Counted from the first letter of the stretch, positions 51,123 through 60,363 are shown. The stretch is 64,000 nt of DNA from Caviibacter sp963550915 (GCA_963550915.1 CAUVEB010000007.1:23795-87794); one strand, 5' to 3'. Notes: a model not told the origin generated them from the sequence alone. Program-made: numbers and translations.

Positions 51123-53774
51123 ATGGTAAACGATGTTCAAAGTTTAAGAGATCTTATGAGCAGAGTAAGGGCATCTCAAGAAAAATATGCAACTTTTGAT
51201 CAAGAAAGAGTTGACAAAATCTTTAGAAAGGTTGCACAAAAAATAAATGACGAAAGAATAACACTTGCAAAATTGGCTGTTGAAGAAACAGGAATGGGAA
51301 TAATAGAAGATAAAGTTATAAAAAACCATTTCGCATCTGAGTATATTTATAACAAATACAAAGATGAAAAAACTTGTGGTATTTTAGAAGAAGACAAATC
51401 TTATGGTATCAAAAAAATAGCAACACCTATTGGAGTAATTGCAGGGGTTATACCTACTACAAACCCAACAGCTACAGCTGCATTCAAGATATTACTAGCA
51501 CTTAAAACAAGAAATGCAATAATAATATCACCACACCCAAGAGCAAAAAAAGCAACTATATACACAGCTAAATTAGCTCTTGAAGTAGCAAGAGAATACG
51601 GTGCACCAGAAGATATTATTGGATGGATAGATGAACCAAGCTTAGAATTATCAAGAGAATTAATGGCAGAATCTGATTTGATTCTTGCAACTGGAGGACC
51701 TGGAATGGTTAAGAGTGCTTACTCATCAGGAACACCAGCAATAGGAGTTGGTTCTGGAAATACACCAGTTATTATCGATGAAACAGCTGACATTAAGATG
51801 ACAGTAAACTACATTTTACTTTCAAAAACATTTGATAATGGAGTTATTTGTGCATCAGAACAAGCTTTAATAGTTAATAAAACAATATATGAAAGAGTTA
51901 AAAGAGAATTTGAGTTAAGAGGAGCTTACTTCCTTGACGAAAAAGAAAAAGATATGTTAAGAAAAACTCTATTTAAAGGTGGAGTAACAGGAGCATTAAA
52001 CCCTGATATAGTAGGACAAAGTGCATACAATATCGCAAAACTTGCTGGTTTTGAAGTGCCTGAAAAAGCAAGAGTATTAATTGCTGAAGTTGAAAAAACT
52101 GAATATTCAGAAGAATTTGCACATGAAAAATTATCACCAATTTTAGGTATGTATAAAGCAAATGACTTTGAAGAATCACTTGAAAAAGCAAAAGCACTTG
52201 TTGAATTAGGTGGATTAGGACATACATCAAGTATGTATATAAATATTGCTGAAAAAGAAAAAATAGACCAATTTGGTAGACTTATGAAAACAGGAAGAAC
52301 ATTAATAAATATGCCAGCAGCTCTTGGAGCTATTGGAGACGTATTTAACTTTAAATTAGAACCATCATTAACACTTGGTTGTGGATCTTGGGGAGGAAAC
52401 TCAGTTTCTGAAAATGTTGGAGTTAAACACTTATTAAATGTTAAAACTATAGCAGAAAGAAGGGAAAATATGCTTTGGTTCAAAGTTCCTGAAAAAATTT
52501 ACTTCAAATATGGTTGTTTACCAGTAGCTCTTGAAGAGTTAAAAGGTGAACACAAAAAAGCAATGATAGTAACAGACAAGACACTTGCTGAACTAGGATA
52601 TACAAACTACATAACAAAAGTATTAGATGAAATAGGTGTAGATTATAGAATATTCTCAGAAGTAGGAGTAGATCCAACACTTAGCTGTACTCAAGAAGGA
52701 GCAAAAGCTATGAGAGAATTTAATCCTGATGTAATTATAGCATTAGGTGGAGGTTCTGCAATGGATGCTGCTAAAATCATGTGGGTACTATATGAATATC
52801 CAGATATTAGATTTAAAGACTTAGCAATGAGATTTATGGATATCAGAAAGAGAATATTTGCATTCCCTAAAATGGGTATAAAAGCTAAATTTATAGCTAT
52901 TGCAACTTCATCAGGAACAGGTTCAGAAGTAACACCATTCTCAGTTATAACAGACGATGAAACAGGAGTTAAATACCCACTTGCTGACTATGAATTAACA
53001 CCAGACGTTGCTATAAACGACCCTGAATTAATGCTTACAATGCCAAGAGGATTAACTGTAGCATCAGGAGTTGACGCACTTACTCACGCTATTGAATCAT
53101 ATGTTTCAATAATGGCAACTGAATATACAAAACCTTATTCATTAGAAGCTATTAAGATAATATTACAATACTTACCAGAATCAGTAGCATTAGGTGTTAA
53201 AGCTGTAAAAGCTAAAGAAAAAATGTCAAATGCTTCTTGTATAGCAGGTATGGCGTTTGCAAATGCATTCCTTGGTATAGTTCACTCACTATCACATAAA
53301 TTAGGTGGACAATTCCATATTCCACATGGAATCTGTAATGGTATGTTATTAACTGAAGTTATAAAATATAACGCAACAGATGCTCCAGTAAAAATGGGAG
53401 TGTTCCCACAATACAGATACCCAGATACTAAGAATAGATATGCTAAAATCGCTGATTTCTTAGGACTTGGTGGAGAAACTAAAGATGAAAAAATAGAAAA
53501 ATTAATAGAAGCTATTGAAAATCTAAAAGAAAGAGTTGGAGTACCTAAGACTATAAAAGATTGGGGAGTACCTGAAAAAGAATTCTTAGAACATGTAGAT
53601 CAAATGGCACTTGAAGCTTTTGATGACCAATGTACACCTGCAAACCCTAGATACCCACTAATTTCTGAATTAAAAGAAATTTACCTAAGAGCATACTATG
53701 GTGCAGAAGAATACGAAAAAATGTTTGATATGTCAAAAAAAGCAACAAAGAAGACAACTAAAAAATCAAAATAA
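51123..53774 (+). CDS. adhE: Bifunctional aldehyde-alcohol dehydrogenase AdhE
   Basis: 883 residues. It reduces acetyl-CoA to acetaldehyde and then ethanol, regenerating two NAD+. The N-terminal CoA-acylating aldehyde dehydrogenase (about 1-440) has the catalytic Cys243 in NGVICASEQALIV. The C-terminal iron-dependent alcohol dehydrogenase (about 455-870) shows GGGSAMDAAK, SGTGSEVTPF and the metal ligands in GVDALTHAIESY, HSLSHKLGGQFHIPHG. AdhE normally assembles into spirosome filaments. The extreme C-terminus is an unusual lysine/threonine tail (SKKATKKTTKKSK). Regulation by a Rex site is likely. AGGAGG precedes ATG 51123. Confidence 0.97.
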   Translation: MVNDVQSLRDLMSRVRASQEKYATFDQERVDKIFRKVAQKINDERITLAKLAVEETGMGIIEDKVIKNHFASEYIYNKYKDEKTCGILEEDKSYGIKKIATPIGVIAGVIPTTNPTATAAFKILLALKTRNAIIISPHPRAKKATIYTAKLALEVAREYGAPEDIIGWIDEPSLELSRELMAESDLILATGGPGMVKSAYSSGTPAIGVGSGNTPVIIDETADIKMTVNYILLSKTFDNGVICASEQALIVNKTIYERVKREFELRGAYFLDEKEKDMLRKTLFKGGVTGALNPDIVGQSAYNIAKLAGFEVPEKARVLIAEVEKTEYSEEFAHEKLSPILGMYKANDFEESLEKAKALVELGGLGHTSSMYINIAEKEKIDQFGRLMKTGRTLINMPAALGAIGDVFNFKLEPSLTLGCGSWGGNSVSENVGVKHLLNVKTIAERRENMLWFKVPEKIYFKYGCLPVALEELKGEHKKAMIVTDKTLAELGYTNYITKVLDEIGVDYRIFSEVGVDPTLSCTQEGAKAMREFNPDVIIALGGGSAMDAAKIMWVLYEYPDIRFKDLAMRFMDIRKRIFAFPKMGIKAKFIAIATSSGTGSEVTPFSVITDDETGVKYPLADYELTPDVAINDPELMLTMPRGLTVASGVDALTHAIESYVSIMATEYTKPYSLEAIKIILQYLPESVALGVKAVKAKEKMSNASCIAGMAFANAFLGIVHSLSHKLGGQFHIPHGICNGMLLTEVIKYNATDAPVKMGVFPQYRYPDTKNRYAKIADFLGLGGETKDEKIEKLIEAIENLKERVGVPKTIKDWGVPEKEFLEHVDQMALEAFDDQCTPANPRYPLISELKEIYLRAYYGAEEYEKMFDMSKKATKKTTKKSK

Positions 53775-53780
53775 TAAATT

Positions 53781-53810
53781 AAAGACATCACTTTAAGTGG
53801 TGTCTTTTTT
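53781..53810 (+). terminator. Intrinsic terminator after adhE
   Basis: AAAGACATCACT (53781-53792) pairs with AGTGGTGTCTTT (53796-53807), one T-G pair, then T-run. Confidence 0.85.
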
Positions 53811-53824
53811 CTTTTGAGATTATG

Positions 53825-53833
53825 TGATATAAT
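53825..53833 (+). promoter_or_regulatory. Extended -10 promoter of lepB
   Basis: TGATATAAT gives an extended -10 (TATAAT 53828-53833). No good -35: the corresponding position is the T-run of the adhE terminator. Confidence 0.5.
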
Positions 53834-53863
53834 TTAGGATATTTATAGCAAGGAGACAAAAAA

Positions 53864-55114
53864 ATGATTTTATGGATTTGCTTTTATTTAGTTACAGCTA
53901 TTACAATTACTTTGTTTTTAGTTAATGAAAAATTTGTAGTTAAAAATATAGATAATATTTCAGAACTTATATATGAAAAAATTAAATATAAGAAAGTTTT
54001 AAATAATAATATATTAATTGGTATTAATATACTATCATCACTTAGCATATTAGGAATATATATCTTTTTTATGGATAAGACAAAAAGTGATGTAATACCA
54101 ATAAAATTTTATGCATTAAATATTATTGTATTTGCTAATATACTTTCATTTTTATTTAATAAATACAAAGAATATATATTTTTACTTGATTTTGTAATGT
54201 TTTTTGCAGCTTTAGGTTTATTTGGTATAGATGATGTATATTTTAAATATACTATGCTACTGTTTGTTGTAGTAATACCTATTTCCCTATATCTTGAAGG
54301 TGAAAAGTTTAAAGAAAATTTAAAAAGAATAGCAAATGGACTATTTTTAGTATGTCTTGCCACTATAATACAACTTCACTATTTAGGTAATTATGTAATA
54401 CCTACACAGTCAATGGAACCTACAATACAAGTGCAAGATAGAATATTTTCAAATAATATTTTATATAAATTTAAAAATCCTAAATTAAATGATATTATTT
54501 CTTTTAACGAACCTTTAGACAATAAATTAATGTACACAAAAAGAATAACAGCAGTTGAAGGAACAATATTTAAAATTGAAAATAATAGAGTATATTCTAA
54601 TGGTGAAAAAATAAGTGAGAGAAATTATTCATATGGAGCTAACTCTTTATATAGCCTTATAAAATCAGATATATACATACCTAAAAAAGGTGATGAAGTA
54701 AGTCTATATAAGATAATTGCCATAAATCTTGAAAACGGTGAAATAAATCTTATGGACGGAAATGAATTTTTAAATATGTCAAAAGATTTAGATTTTTCAA
54801 GATTAATTGGAATATATAATTCAAATAACTATGATACAAAATATAGATACACTTTCTTATTAAAAGCAAAAGGACATGATGAAATTATGCTCCCTATAAT
54901 GGACTTTAAATATGATAAAGCCTTATTTACAAAACTGCTAAATGGAGAAAGTATTACTCTTACTGATGATTACTATATGGCTATGGGTGATAATACTGAA
55001 AATAGTCAAGATTCAAGATATTTTGGTTATGTATCAAAATCAAGAATAAAAGGTAAACTCTTTTTAAGATGGTTACCACTAAATAGAATAGGTTTTGTTA
55101 GAAATGACGATTAA
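53864..55114 (+). CDS. lepB: Signal peptidase I, long multi-spanning form
   Basis: 416 residues. It removes signal peptides from secreted proteins. The catalytic serine is near 183 in PTQSMEPTIQVQDRIF, and the general-base lysine near 225 in MYTKRITAVEG. MGDNTENSQDSRYFGYV and GKLFLRWLPL are the conserved C-terminal boxes. Unusually, about 175 residues with roughly five membrane helices precede the catalytic region, against one or two helices in E. coli or Bacillus enzymes. I believe long forms occur in Fusobacteria. AAGGAG precedes ATG 53864. It overlaps the acetyltransferase gene. Confidence 0.93.
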   Translation: MILWICFYLVTAITITLFLVNEKFVVKNIDNISELIYEKIKYKKVLNNNILIGINILSSLSILGIYIFFMDKTKSDVIPIKFYALNIIVFANILSFLFNKYKEYIFLLDFVMFFAALGLFGIDDVYFKYTMLLFVVVIPISLYLEGEKFKENLKRIANGLFLVCLATIIQLHYLGNYVIPTQSMEPTIQVQDRIFSNNILYKFKNPKLNDIISFNEPLDNKLMYTKRITAVEGTIFKIENNRVYSNGEKISERNYSYGANSLYSLIKSDIYIPKKGDEVSLYKIIAINLENGEINLMDGNEFLNMSKDLDFSRLIGIYNSNNYDTKYRYTFLLKAKGHDEIMLPIMDFKYDKALFTKLLNGESITLTDDYYMAMGDNTENSQDSRYFGYVSKSRIKGKLFLRWLPLNRIGFVRNDD

Positions 55115-55472
55115 AGATATAGTTAGGATACATAATCTTAATTTTGATAATAAGGTTGATGAAAAATATTTTGACATTTCAAATATTTATAAAATATATG
55201 AAATAAAAGATGTTGCCTATCTAATTTTAATTGACAGTATTGATGTATATGAAATTTTTGAAATAGCAGTACACCCTGATTTTAAAAGGTTAGGATACGC
55301 TAGTGAATTAATTAACCAAATACCTAATGACAAAGAAGTATTTTTAGAAGTAAATGAGAAAAATGAAAATGCTTTAGGACTTTATCATAAAAATGGCTTT
55401 AAAATTGTATCAAAAAGGAAAAAATATTATAAAAATGATAGTGCAATTATAATGAAAAAAAATAATTGTTAA
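55104..55472 (+). CDS. rimI: RimI-like GNAT N-acetyltransferase
   Basis: 122 residues of the GNAT fold. The acetyl-CoA-binding strand and loop read FEIAVHPDFKRLGYASELIN (about 49-68; RLGYA is the pyrophosphate loop, with the first R/Q position less conserved). NEKNENALGLYHKNGFKIV is the RimI hallmark. RimI acetylates the N-terminal alanine of ribosomal protein S18, and related enzymes modify other proteins. It is about 25 residues shorter than E. coli RimI. ATG 55104 overlaps lepB by 11 bases; a TTG at 55095 is an alternative start. The symbol is probable rather than certain. Confidence 0.78.
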   Translation: MTIKDIVRIHNLNFDNKVDEKYFDISNIYKIYEIKDVAYLILIDSIDVYEIFEIAVHPDFKRLGYASELINQIPNDKEVFLEVNEKNENALGLYHKNGFKIVSKRKKYYKNDSAIIMKKNNC

Positions 55473-55473
55473 T

Positions 55474-55530
55474 AAAAAAAACTTGGTGAAACATTTAAAA
55501 TATAGGTGTGTATACCAAGTTTTTTATTTT
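55474..55530 (+). terminator. Large-loop intrinsic terminator after lepB-rimI
   Basis: ACTTGGT (55481-55487) plus a preceding A-run pairs with ACCAAGT (55514-55520) plus a T-run, around a 26-base loop. The wide loop is unusual for an intrinsic terminator. Confidence 0.65.
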
Positions 55531-55545
55531 GTGTGTTAATAAAAA
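55521..55545 (+). promoter_or_regulatory. Candidate ROK-regulator operator
   Basis: Perfect eight-base inverted repeat TTTTTATT (55521-55528) and AATAAAAA (55538-55545), nine-base centre, directly upstream of the ROK promoter. Spacing and AT-rich arms recall NagC/Mlc-type sites. The left arm doubles as the T-run of the terminator. Confidence 0.45.
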
Positions 55546-55568
55546 CACTCATATTTTAATAATATAAT

Positions 55569-55596
55569 TTGTCTTTATAAAAAAATAGGGTATATT
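55569..55596 (+). promoter_or_regulatory. Promoter of galactose regulon, apparently leaderless
   Basis: TTGTCT (55569-55574), 16-base spacer, TATATT (55591-55596). The ATG at 55603 begins six bases after the -10, where transcription itself would start. There is no ribosome binding site. Confidence 0.62.
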
Positions 55597-55602
55597 TTAT
55601 GT

Positions 55603-56781
55603 ATGAAAGAAAATAATAAATTAAGAAAAAATGATTATTTGTTATTAAAAACAATATTTGACAATGAAAATATAACGGCATTAGAACTTGCAGAAAAAAT
55701 GGAAGTTACACCAGCTATGATTTCAAAAACTATAAAAAAGTTAAAAGAGCAAAATTATCTTATTGAAGATTTGCCTAAAAAAAGTGTAAGTCGTGGTAGA
55801 CCACGTAAAGTACTCGCTATAAATAGCGATTACAAAAAAATACTTGGTGTAAATTTTGGCTCTGATTTCATAGATGTGTGCGTTGGCAATTTAAATGGTG
55901 ATATTATTGAGTCTAGAAGAAAAAAGTTTTTTCTAAAAACACAAGAAAGTCTAATTAATTTACTGGTAAATGAACTTGATGAGTATATAAGCAAGTATAA
56001 AAAAGACAATATTGTAGGTATTGGACTTGCACTAAACGGTGTTGTTGATGTAAAAAATAGAATGGTTAAATTCTCGCCTTATTTCAAATGGAAAAATTTC
56101 AAAATAGGAAATTTTCTAGAAGATAAGTATGGAATACCTATAGTTACAGATAACGATGTGCGTGCGATGCTAAATGCTGAACGATTAATGGGTAATGCTA
56201 AAGGCAAAAGAAATGTATTTTATCTATATTTAAAAAATGGTATAGGTGGAGCTTTAATAATAAATAATGAACTTTATGAAGGTTCTAATTACCAAGCAGG
56301 CGAATTTGGACATTTCATAATTAACAAAAATTCCAATTTCGTATGTAAATGTGGTAAAACAGGTTGTATTGAAGCAGAATTTTCTGAAAAATCAATAAAG
56401 CTTATGATAATGCAAGAATATGAAAAATCAACATTAAATTCTTTTGATGACAAGTATACGATTAAACAAATTTATGAAAGAGCAAAAGTAGATCCACTTT
56501 TTAAAAAACCGGTTTCAATTGCTTCATATAGAATAGGTGAGGCAGTAGGTAACATTATGAATGTACTTGATATTGGAGATGTAATAGTACTTGGTGAATT
56601 AATTTATTCAGGAGATGTATTTCTAGAAAATTTTAAAAAGGGTATTCATTCATCACTTACAAAAGAGTTTGGAGCAAGAGTTAATGTTTGCACAACAGGA
56701 CTTGGCGAAAACGCTGAAAAATACGGAGCATTATCGCTTATAATGATCAATTTATTTTCTGGGCTAAAATTAATAAAATAA
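55603..56781 (+). CDS. ROK-family transcriptional regulator
   Basis: 392 residues. An N-terminal winged helix (about 8-75) has the recognition region ALELAEKMEVTPAMISKTIKK and a basic wing (SVSRGRPRKV). The sugar-kinase-like body shows GVNFGSDFIDV, TDNDVRAMLNAE, GIGGALIINNELYEG, GEFGHFII and the zinc cluster CKCGKTGC followed by IEAEFS. Proteins of this build (NagC/XylR/Mlc type) repress sugar operons and release DNA on binding a sugar or sugar phosphate. It is 16 bases ahead of mglB, so it probably controls the galactose genes and itself. The effector is presumably galactose or a derivative, by context. Confidence 0.9.
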   Translation: MKENNKLRKNDYLLLKTIFDNENITALELAEKMEVTPAMISKTIKKLKEQNYLIEDLPKKSVSRGRPRKVLAINSDYKKILGVNFGSDFIDVCVGNLNGDIIESRRKKFFLKTQESLINLLVNELDEYISKYKKDNIVGIGLALNGVVDVKNRMVKFSPYFKWKNFKIGNFLEDKYGIPIVTDNDVRAMLNAERLMGNAKGKRNVFYLYLKNGIGGALIINNELYEGSNYQAGEFGHFIINKNSNFVCKCGKTGCIEAEFSEKSIKLMIMQEYEKSTLNSFDDKYTIKQIYERAKVDPLFKKPVSIASYRIGEAVGNIMNVLDIGDVIVLGELIYSGDVFLENFKKGIHSSLTKEFGARVNVCTTGLGENAEKYGALSLIMINLFSGLKLIK

Positions 56782-56797
56782 ATATATAGGAGGAATT

Positions 56798-57796
56798 ATG
56801 AAAAAAGTTTTAGTTTTTTTACTATCACTAGTATTTTTATTTGCATGTGGAACAAAAAAAGATGGTGCAGATAAAAAAATCAAAATAGGAGTTACAATCT
56901 ACAAATATGATGACAATTTTATGGCAACATTTAGAGATGATTTAGTTAAATTTGCAAAAGAACATCCAGAAGTTGAATTACAATTAAACGATTCACAAAA
57001 TCAACAATCAGTTCAAAATGACCAAATTGATGCATTATTATCAAAAGGTGTAGACGTTTTAGCAGTTAACCTTGTTGACCCAGCAGCTGGTCCAACAATA
57101 ATTGAAAAAGCAAAAGCAGCAAATGTACCTATCGTATTATTTAACAAAGATCCAGGTCTTGAAGCATTAAATCTATATGACAAAGCATACTATGTAGGAA
57201 ATAACCCTGAAGAATCAGGAGTATTCCAAGGTGAAATAGTTTCTAAACACTGGAAAGCAAACCCTAATTTCGATTTAAATGGTGACGGAATAATACAATA
57301 TGCAATGTTAAAAGGGGAACCAGGACACCCAGACGCAGAAGCTAGAACTGAATATGTTATAAAACAATTAACAGAATTAGGACACAAAACAGAAAAAGTA
57401 TTTGAAGATACTGCTATGTGGGATGCAGCACAAGCTAAAGATAAAATGGACGCTTGGTTATCATCACCTAAAGGTAACTTAATTGAAGTTGTATTAGCTA
57501 ATAATGACGGTATGGCATTAGGTGCTTTAGAAGCAACAAAAGAACATAACAAAAAATTACCTATATATGGTGTAGACGCATTACAAGAAGTATTATTATT
57601 AATTGAAAGTGGAGATATCTTAGGAACAGTATTAAATGACGGTAAAAATCAAGCTAAAGCAACTTTAGACTTAGCAATTAACCTAGCTAATGGTAAAGAA
57701 GCAACAGAAGGTACTGAATGGAAATTAGTAGACAAATCAGTAAGAGTACCTTATGTAGGTGTAGATAGCGAAAATTACAAAGAATTTAAAAAATAG
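56798..57796 (+). CDS. mglB: Galactose/glucose-binding lipoprotein MglB
   Basis: 332 residues. The N-terminus is a lipoprotein signal with lipobox LFAC and acyl-Cys17. The mature protein is a periplasmic-binding-protein type 1 fold: KIGVTIYKYDDNFMATFRDD, DVLAVNLVDPAAG, FNKDPG and NDGMALGALEA. NFDLNGDGIIQYAML is the EF-hand-like calcium loop characteristic of MglB. It captures galactose (and probably glucose) for MglA/MglC. AGGAGG lies before ATG 56798. A terminator-like hairpin after the gene would give it excess expression over the transporter subunits. Confidence 0.94.
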   Translation: MKKVLVFLLSLVFLFACGTKKDGADKKIKIGVTIYKYDDNFMATFRDDLVKFAKEHPEVELQLNDSQNQQSVQNDQIDALLSKGVDVLAVNLVDPAAGPTIIEKAKAANVPIVLFNKDPGLEALNLYDKAYYVGNNPEESGVFQGEIVSKHWKANPNFDLNGDGIIQYAMLKGEPGHPDAEARTEYVIKQLTELGHKTEKVFEDTAMWDAAQAKDKMDAWLSSPKGNLIEVVLANNDGMALGALEATKEHNKKLPIYGVDALQEVLLLIESGDILGTVLNDGKNQAKATLDLAINLANGKEATEGTEWKLVDKSVRVPYVGVDSENYKEFKK

Positions 57797-57812
57797 TTAT
57801 ATAACCATTTGG

Positions 57813-57842
57813 AAAAAGATACCTAAAAATGGTATCTTTTTT
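57813..57842 (+). terminator. Intercistronic attenuating hairpin between mglB and mglA
   Basis: AAAAAGATACC (57813-57823), loop TAAAAAT, then GGTATCTTTTTT (57831-57842). It is a proper intrinsic terminator in form but sits inside the operon. Confidence 0.78.
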
Positions 57843-57861
57843 GTAATAACTAGGGGAGAAA

Positions 57862-59352
57862 ATGATGACAAATTATGTACTAGAAATGGAAAATATCTCA
57901 AAGGAATTTCCTGGAGTAAAAGCTCTACAAAATGTACAGCTAAAAATAAAACCGAATAGCGTACATGCACTTATGGGGGAAAATGGAGCAGGTAAATCTA
58001 CTCTTATGAAGTGTCTATTTGGAATATATATAAAGGATACAGGAACAATTAAACTAGAAGGAAAAGAAATAGCATTTATTAACTCTAAGGATGCACTAGA
58101 GCATGGAGTTTCAATGGTTCACCAAGAATTAAATCAAGTTATACAAAGAAATGTTATGGATAATATATGGCTTGGTAGATACCCTAAAAAATATGGTTTA
58201 GTTGATGAAAAGAAAATGTATAATGATACACTTGAAATATTTAAGAAATTAGATATTAAAATTGATCCAAGAGAAAAAGTTTCAAATCTTAGTGTATCAC
58301 AAATGCAAATGTTAGAGATAGCAAAAGCTGTTTCATATAACTCAAAAGTATTAATTTTAGATGAACCTACATCATCACTTACTGAAAATGAAGTAGGACA
58401 TTTATTTAGAATTATAAGACAACTTCAAGGTAGTGGAATAGGAATAGTATATATATCACACAAAATGGAAGAAATTAAAGAAATTTGTGATGAAATAACA
58501 ATACTAAGAGACGGACAGTGGATAACTACAAGAACAGTTGCGGACTTATCTACTGATGAAATAATAAACTTAATGGTAGGTAGAGAACTTACAAATAGAT
58601 TCCCACAAAAAGACAACACACCAAAAGATGTAATAATGCAAGTAAAAGATCTAAATTCAAAATATCTAACAGATATTAATTTTGAACTTAGAAAAGGAGA
58701 AATACTTGGTATAGCAGGTCTAGTTGGTGCAAAAAGAACTGAAGTTGTTGAAACAATATTCGGAGTATTACAAAAAGATAGTGGAGATATAATATTACAC
58801 GGTAATAAGATAGATATAAAAGAACCAAAAGATGCTATAACAAACGGTATAGCCCTTATAACAGAAGATAGAAGAAGAACAGGTCTATTTTCAATGTTAA
58901 ATATTAGATTTAACTCAATAATCTCAAATGTTAGAGCATATAAGACTAAATATGGATTATTAAACGATGCACTAGTAACAGATGATACACAGTGGGTTAT
59001 AGATAGTATGAAAGTTAAAACTCCATCACAAAAAACTAATATAGGTAATTTATCTGGTGGAAATCAACAAAAAGTAATTATAGGTAGATGGTTATTAACT
59101 CAACCTGAAGTTTTACTAATGGATGAACCTACAAGAGGTATAGATGTTGGAGCAAAATTTGAAATATATCAACTTATGATAAATCTTGCAAAAAATGATA
59201 AGGGTGTAATAATGATTTCATCAGAAATGCCTGAATTACTAGGAGTTACTGACAGAATTTTAGTTATGAGTAATGGAAGAGTTGCAGGAATTGTTGATAC
59301 AAAAACAACATCACAAGAAGAAATATTAAGACTAACAGCAATGTATCTATAA
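57862..59352 (+). CDS. mglA: Galactose ABC transporter ATP-binding protein MglA
   Basis: 496 residues with two fused ABC cassettes. The first has Walker A GENGAGKST (about 38-46), the signature LSVSQMQML and LDEPTSSLTENE. The second has the modified loop GLVGAKRTEVV in place of Walker A, the signature LSGGNQQKVIIGRW and LMDEPTRGIDVGAK. A degenerate second Walker A is normal for sugar importers of this class. It energises MglC-mediated uptake. The start is ATG 57862 or the directly following ATG 57865, behind GGGGAG. Confidence 0.95.
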   Translation: MMTNYVLEMENISKEFPGVKALQNVQLKIKPNSVHALMGENGAGKSTLMKCLFGIYIKDTGTIKLEGKEIAFINSKDALEHGVSMVHQELNQVIQRNVMDNIWLGRYPKKYGLVDEKKMYNDTLEIFKKLDIKIDPREKVSNLSVSQMQMLEIAKAVSYNSKVLILDEPTSSLTENEVGHLFRIIRQLQGSGIGIVYISHKMEEIKEICDEITILRDGQWITTRTVADLSTDEIINLMVGRELTNRFPQKDNTPKDVIMQVKDLNSKYLTDINFELRKGEILGIAGLVGAKRTEVVETIFGVLQKDSGDIILHGNKIDIKEPKDAITNGIALITEDRRRTGLFSMLNIRFNSIISNVRAYKTKYGLLNDALVTDDTQWVIDSMKVKTPSQKTNIGNLSGGNQQKVIIGRWLLTQPEVLLMDEPTRGIDVGAKFEIYQLMINLAKNDKGVIMISSEMPELLGVTDRILVMSNGRVAGIVDTKTTSQEEILRLTAMYL

Positions 59353-59363
59353 CGGGAGGAAAA

Positions 59364-60362
59364 ATGAAAAAAGAAAATATAAAGCACTTTTTACTTGACA
59401 AAGGAATATATCTGGTATTAGTTATATTAATAATCGGAATAATATTTAAAGATCCATCATTCTTAGGAATAATAAATTTTAGAAATATATTAGTTCAATC
59501 ATCAGTAAGAATGATATTAGCACTTGGAGTTGCAGGAGTTATTGTAACACAAGGTACAGACTTATCAGCAGGAAGACAAGTTGGACTTGCTGCAGTTGTT
59601 GCAGGTTCTCTACTTCAAAAGTTTGGAGTTTCAACAAAAGTATTTCCTAACTTAGTTACTCCAAATCCATTATTTGTACTACTATTAGTTATGGCAATTG
59701 GAGCTATAATAGGTCTATTTAACGGTATTATAGTTGCGAAATTAAATGTTGTACCATTTGTTACAACTATGGGAACTATGACTATTGTTTATGGTATAAA
59801 CTCATTATACTATGAATATATAGGAAATAAACCAGTTGCAAGTTTTGATCAAACTTATAGTACTATAGTACAATTTATTAATATAGGTGGTATTCAAATA
59901 CCTAAACTTGTAATTTATGCAATAATTGCAGTAACATTTATGTGGACTTTATGGAATAAAACAGTATTTGGTAAAAACTTATTTGCTGTTGGTGGAAATC
60001 CAGAAGCTGCAGTTGTATCAGGAGTTAATGTAGTTAAAACTTTAATATTAGTATATATGTTATCTGGTGTAATGTATGCAACAGGTGGATTCTTAGAAGC
60101 TGCACGTGTTGGATCAGTAACAAACAATATGGGATTCATGTATGAAATGGACGCAATTGGAGCGTGTGTTATAGGTGGAGTATCATTCTCAGGTGGGGTT
60201 GGTAAAATCTCTGGTGTAGTTTTAGGGGTTATAATCTTCACAGTTATTAACTATGGTCTTTCATATATTGGAGTAAACCCTTATTGGCAATATATTATAA
60301 AAGGACTTATAATAATCTTTGCAGTTGCAATTGACATGTTAAAATACAAAAAAGGTAGATAA
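59364..60362 (+). CDS. mglC: Galactose ABC transporter permease MglC
   Basis: 332 residues, about nine to ten membrane helices, BPD_transp_2 family. LALGVAGVIVTQGTDLSAGRQVGL near the start and the C-terminal coupling region MYEMDAIGACVIGGVSFSGGVG followed by KISGVVLG are the conserved blocks of Rbs/Mgl permeases. It homodimerises and binds the MglA dimer. A GGGAGGA site precedes ATG 59364, 11 bases after mglA. galM follows after a single base. Confidence 0.95.
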   Translation: MKKENIKHFLLDKGIYLVLVILIIGIIFKDPSFLGIINFRNILVQSSVRMILALGVAGVIVTQGTDLSAGRQVGLAAVVAGSLLQKFGVSTKVFPNLVTPNPLFVLLLVMAIGAIIGLFNGIIVAKLNVVPFVTTMGTMTIVYGINSLYYEYIGNKPVASFDQTYSTIVQFINIGGIQIPKLVIYAIIAVTFMWTLWNKTVFGKNLFAVGGNPEAAVVSGVNVVKTLILVYMLSGVMYATGGFLEAARVGSVTNNMGFMYEMDAIGACVIGGVSFSGGVGKISGVVLGVIIFTVINYGLSYIGVNPYWQYIIKGLIIIFAVAIDMLKYKKGR

Positions 60363-60363
60363 T

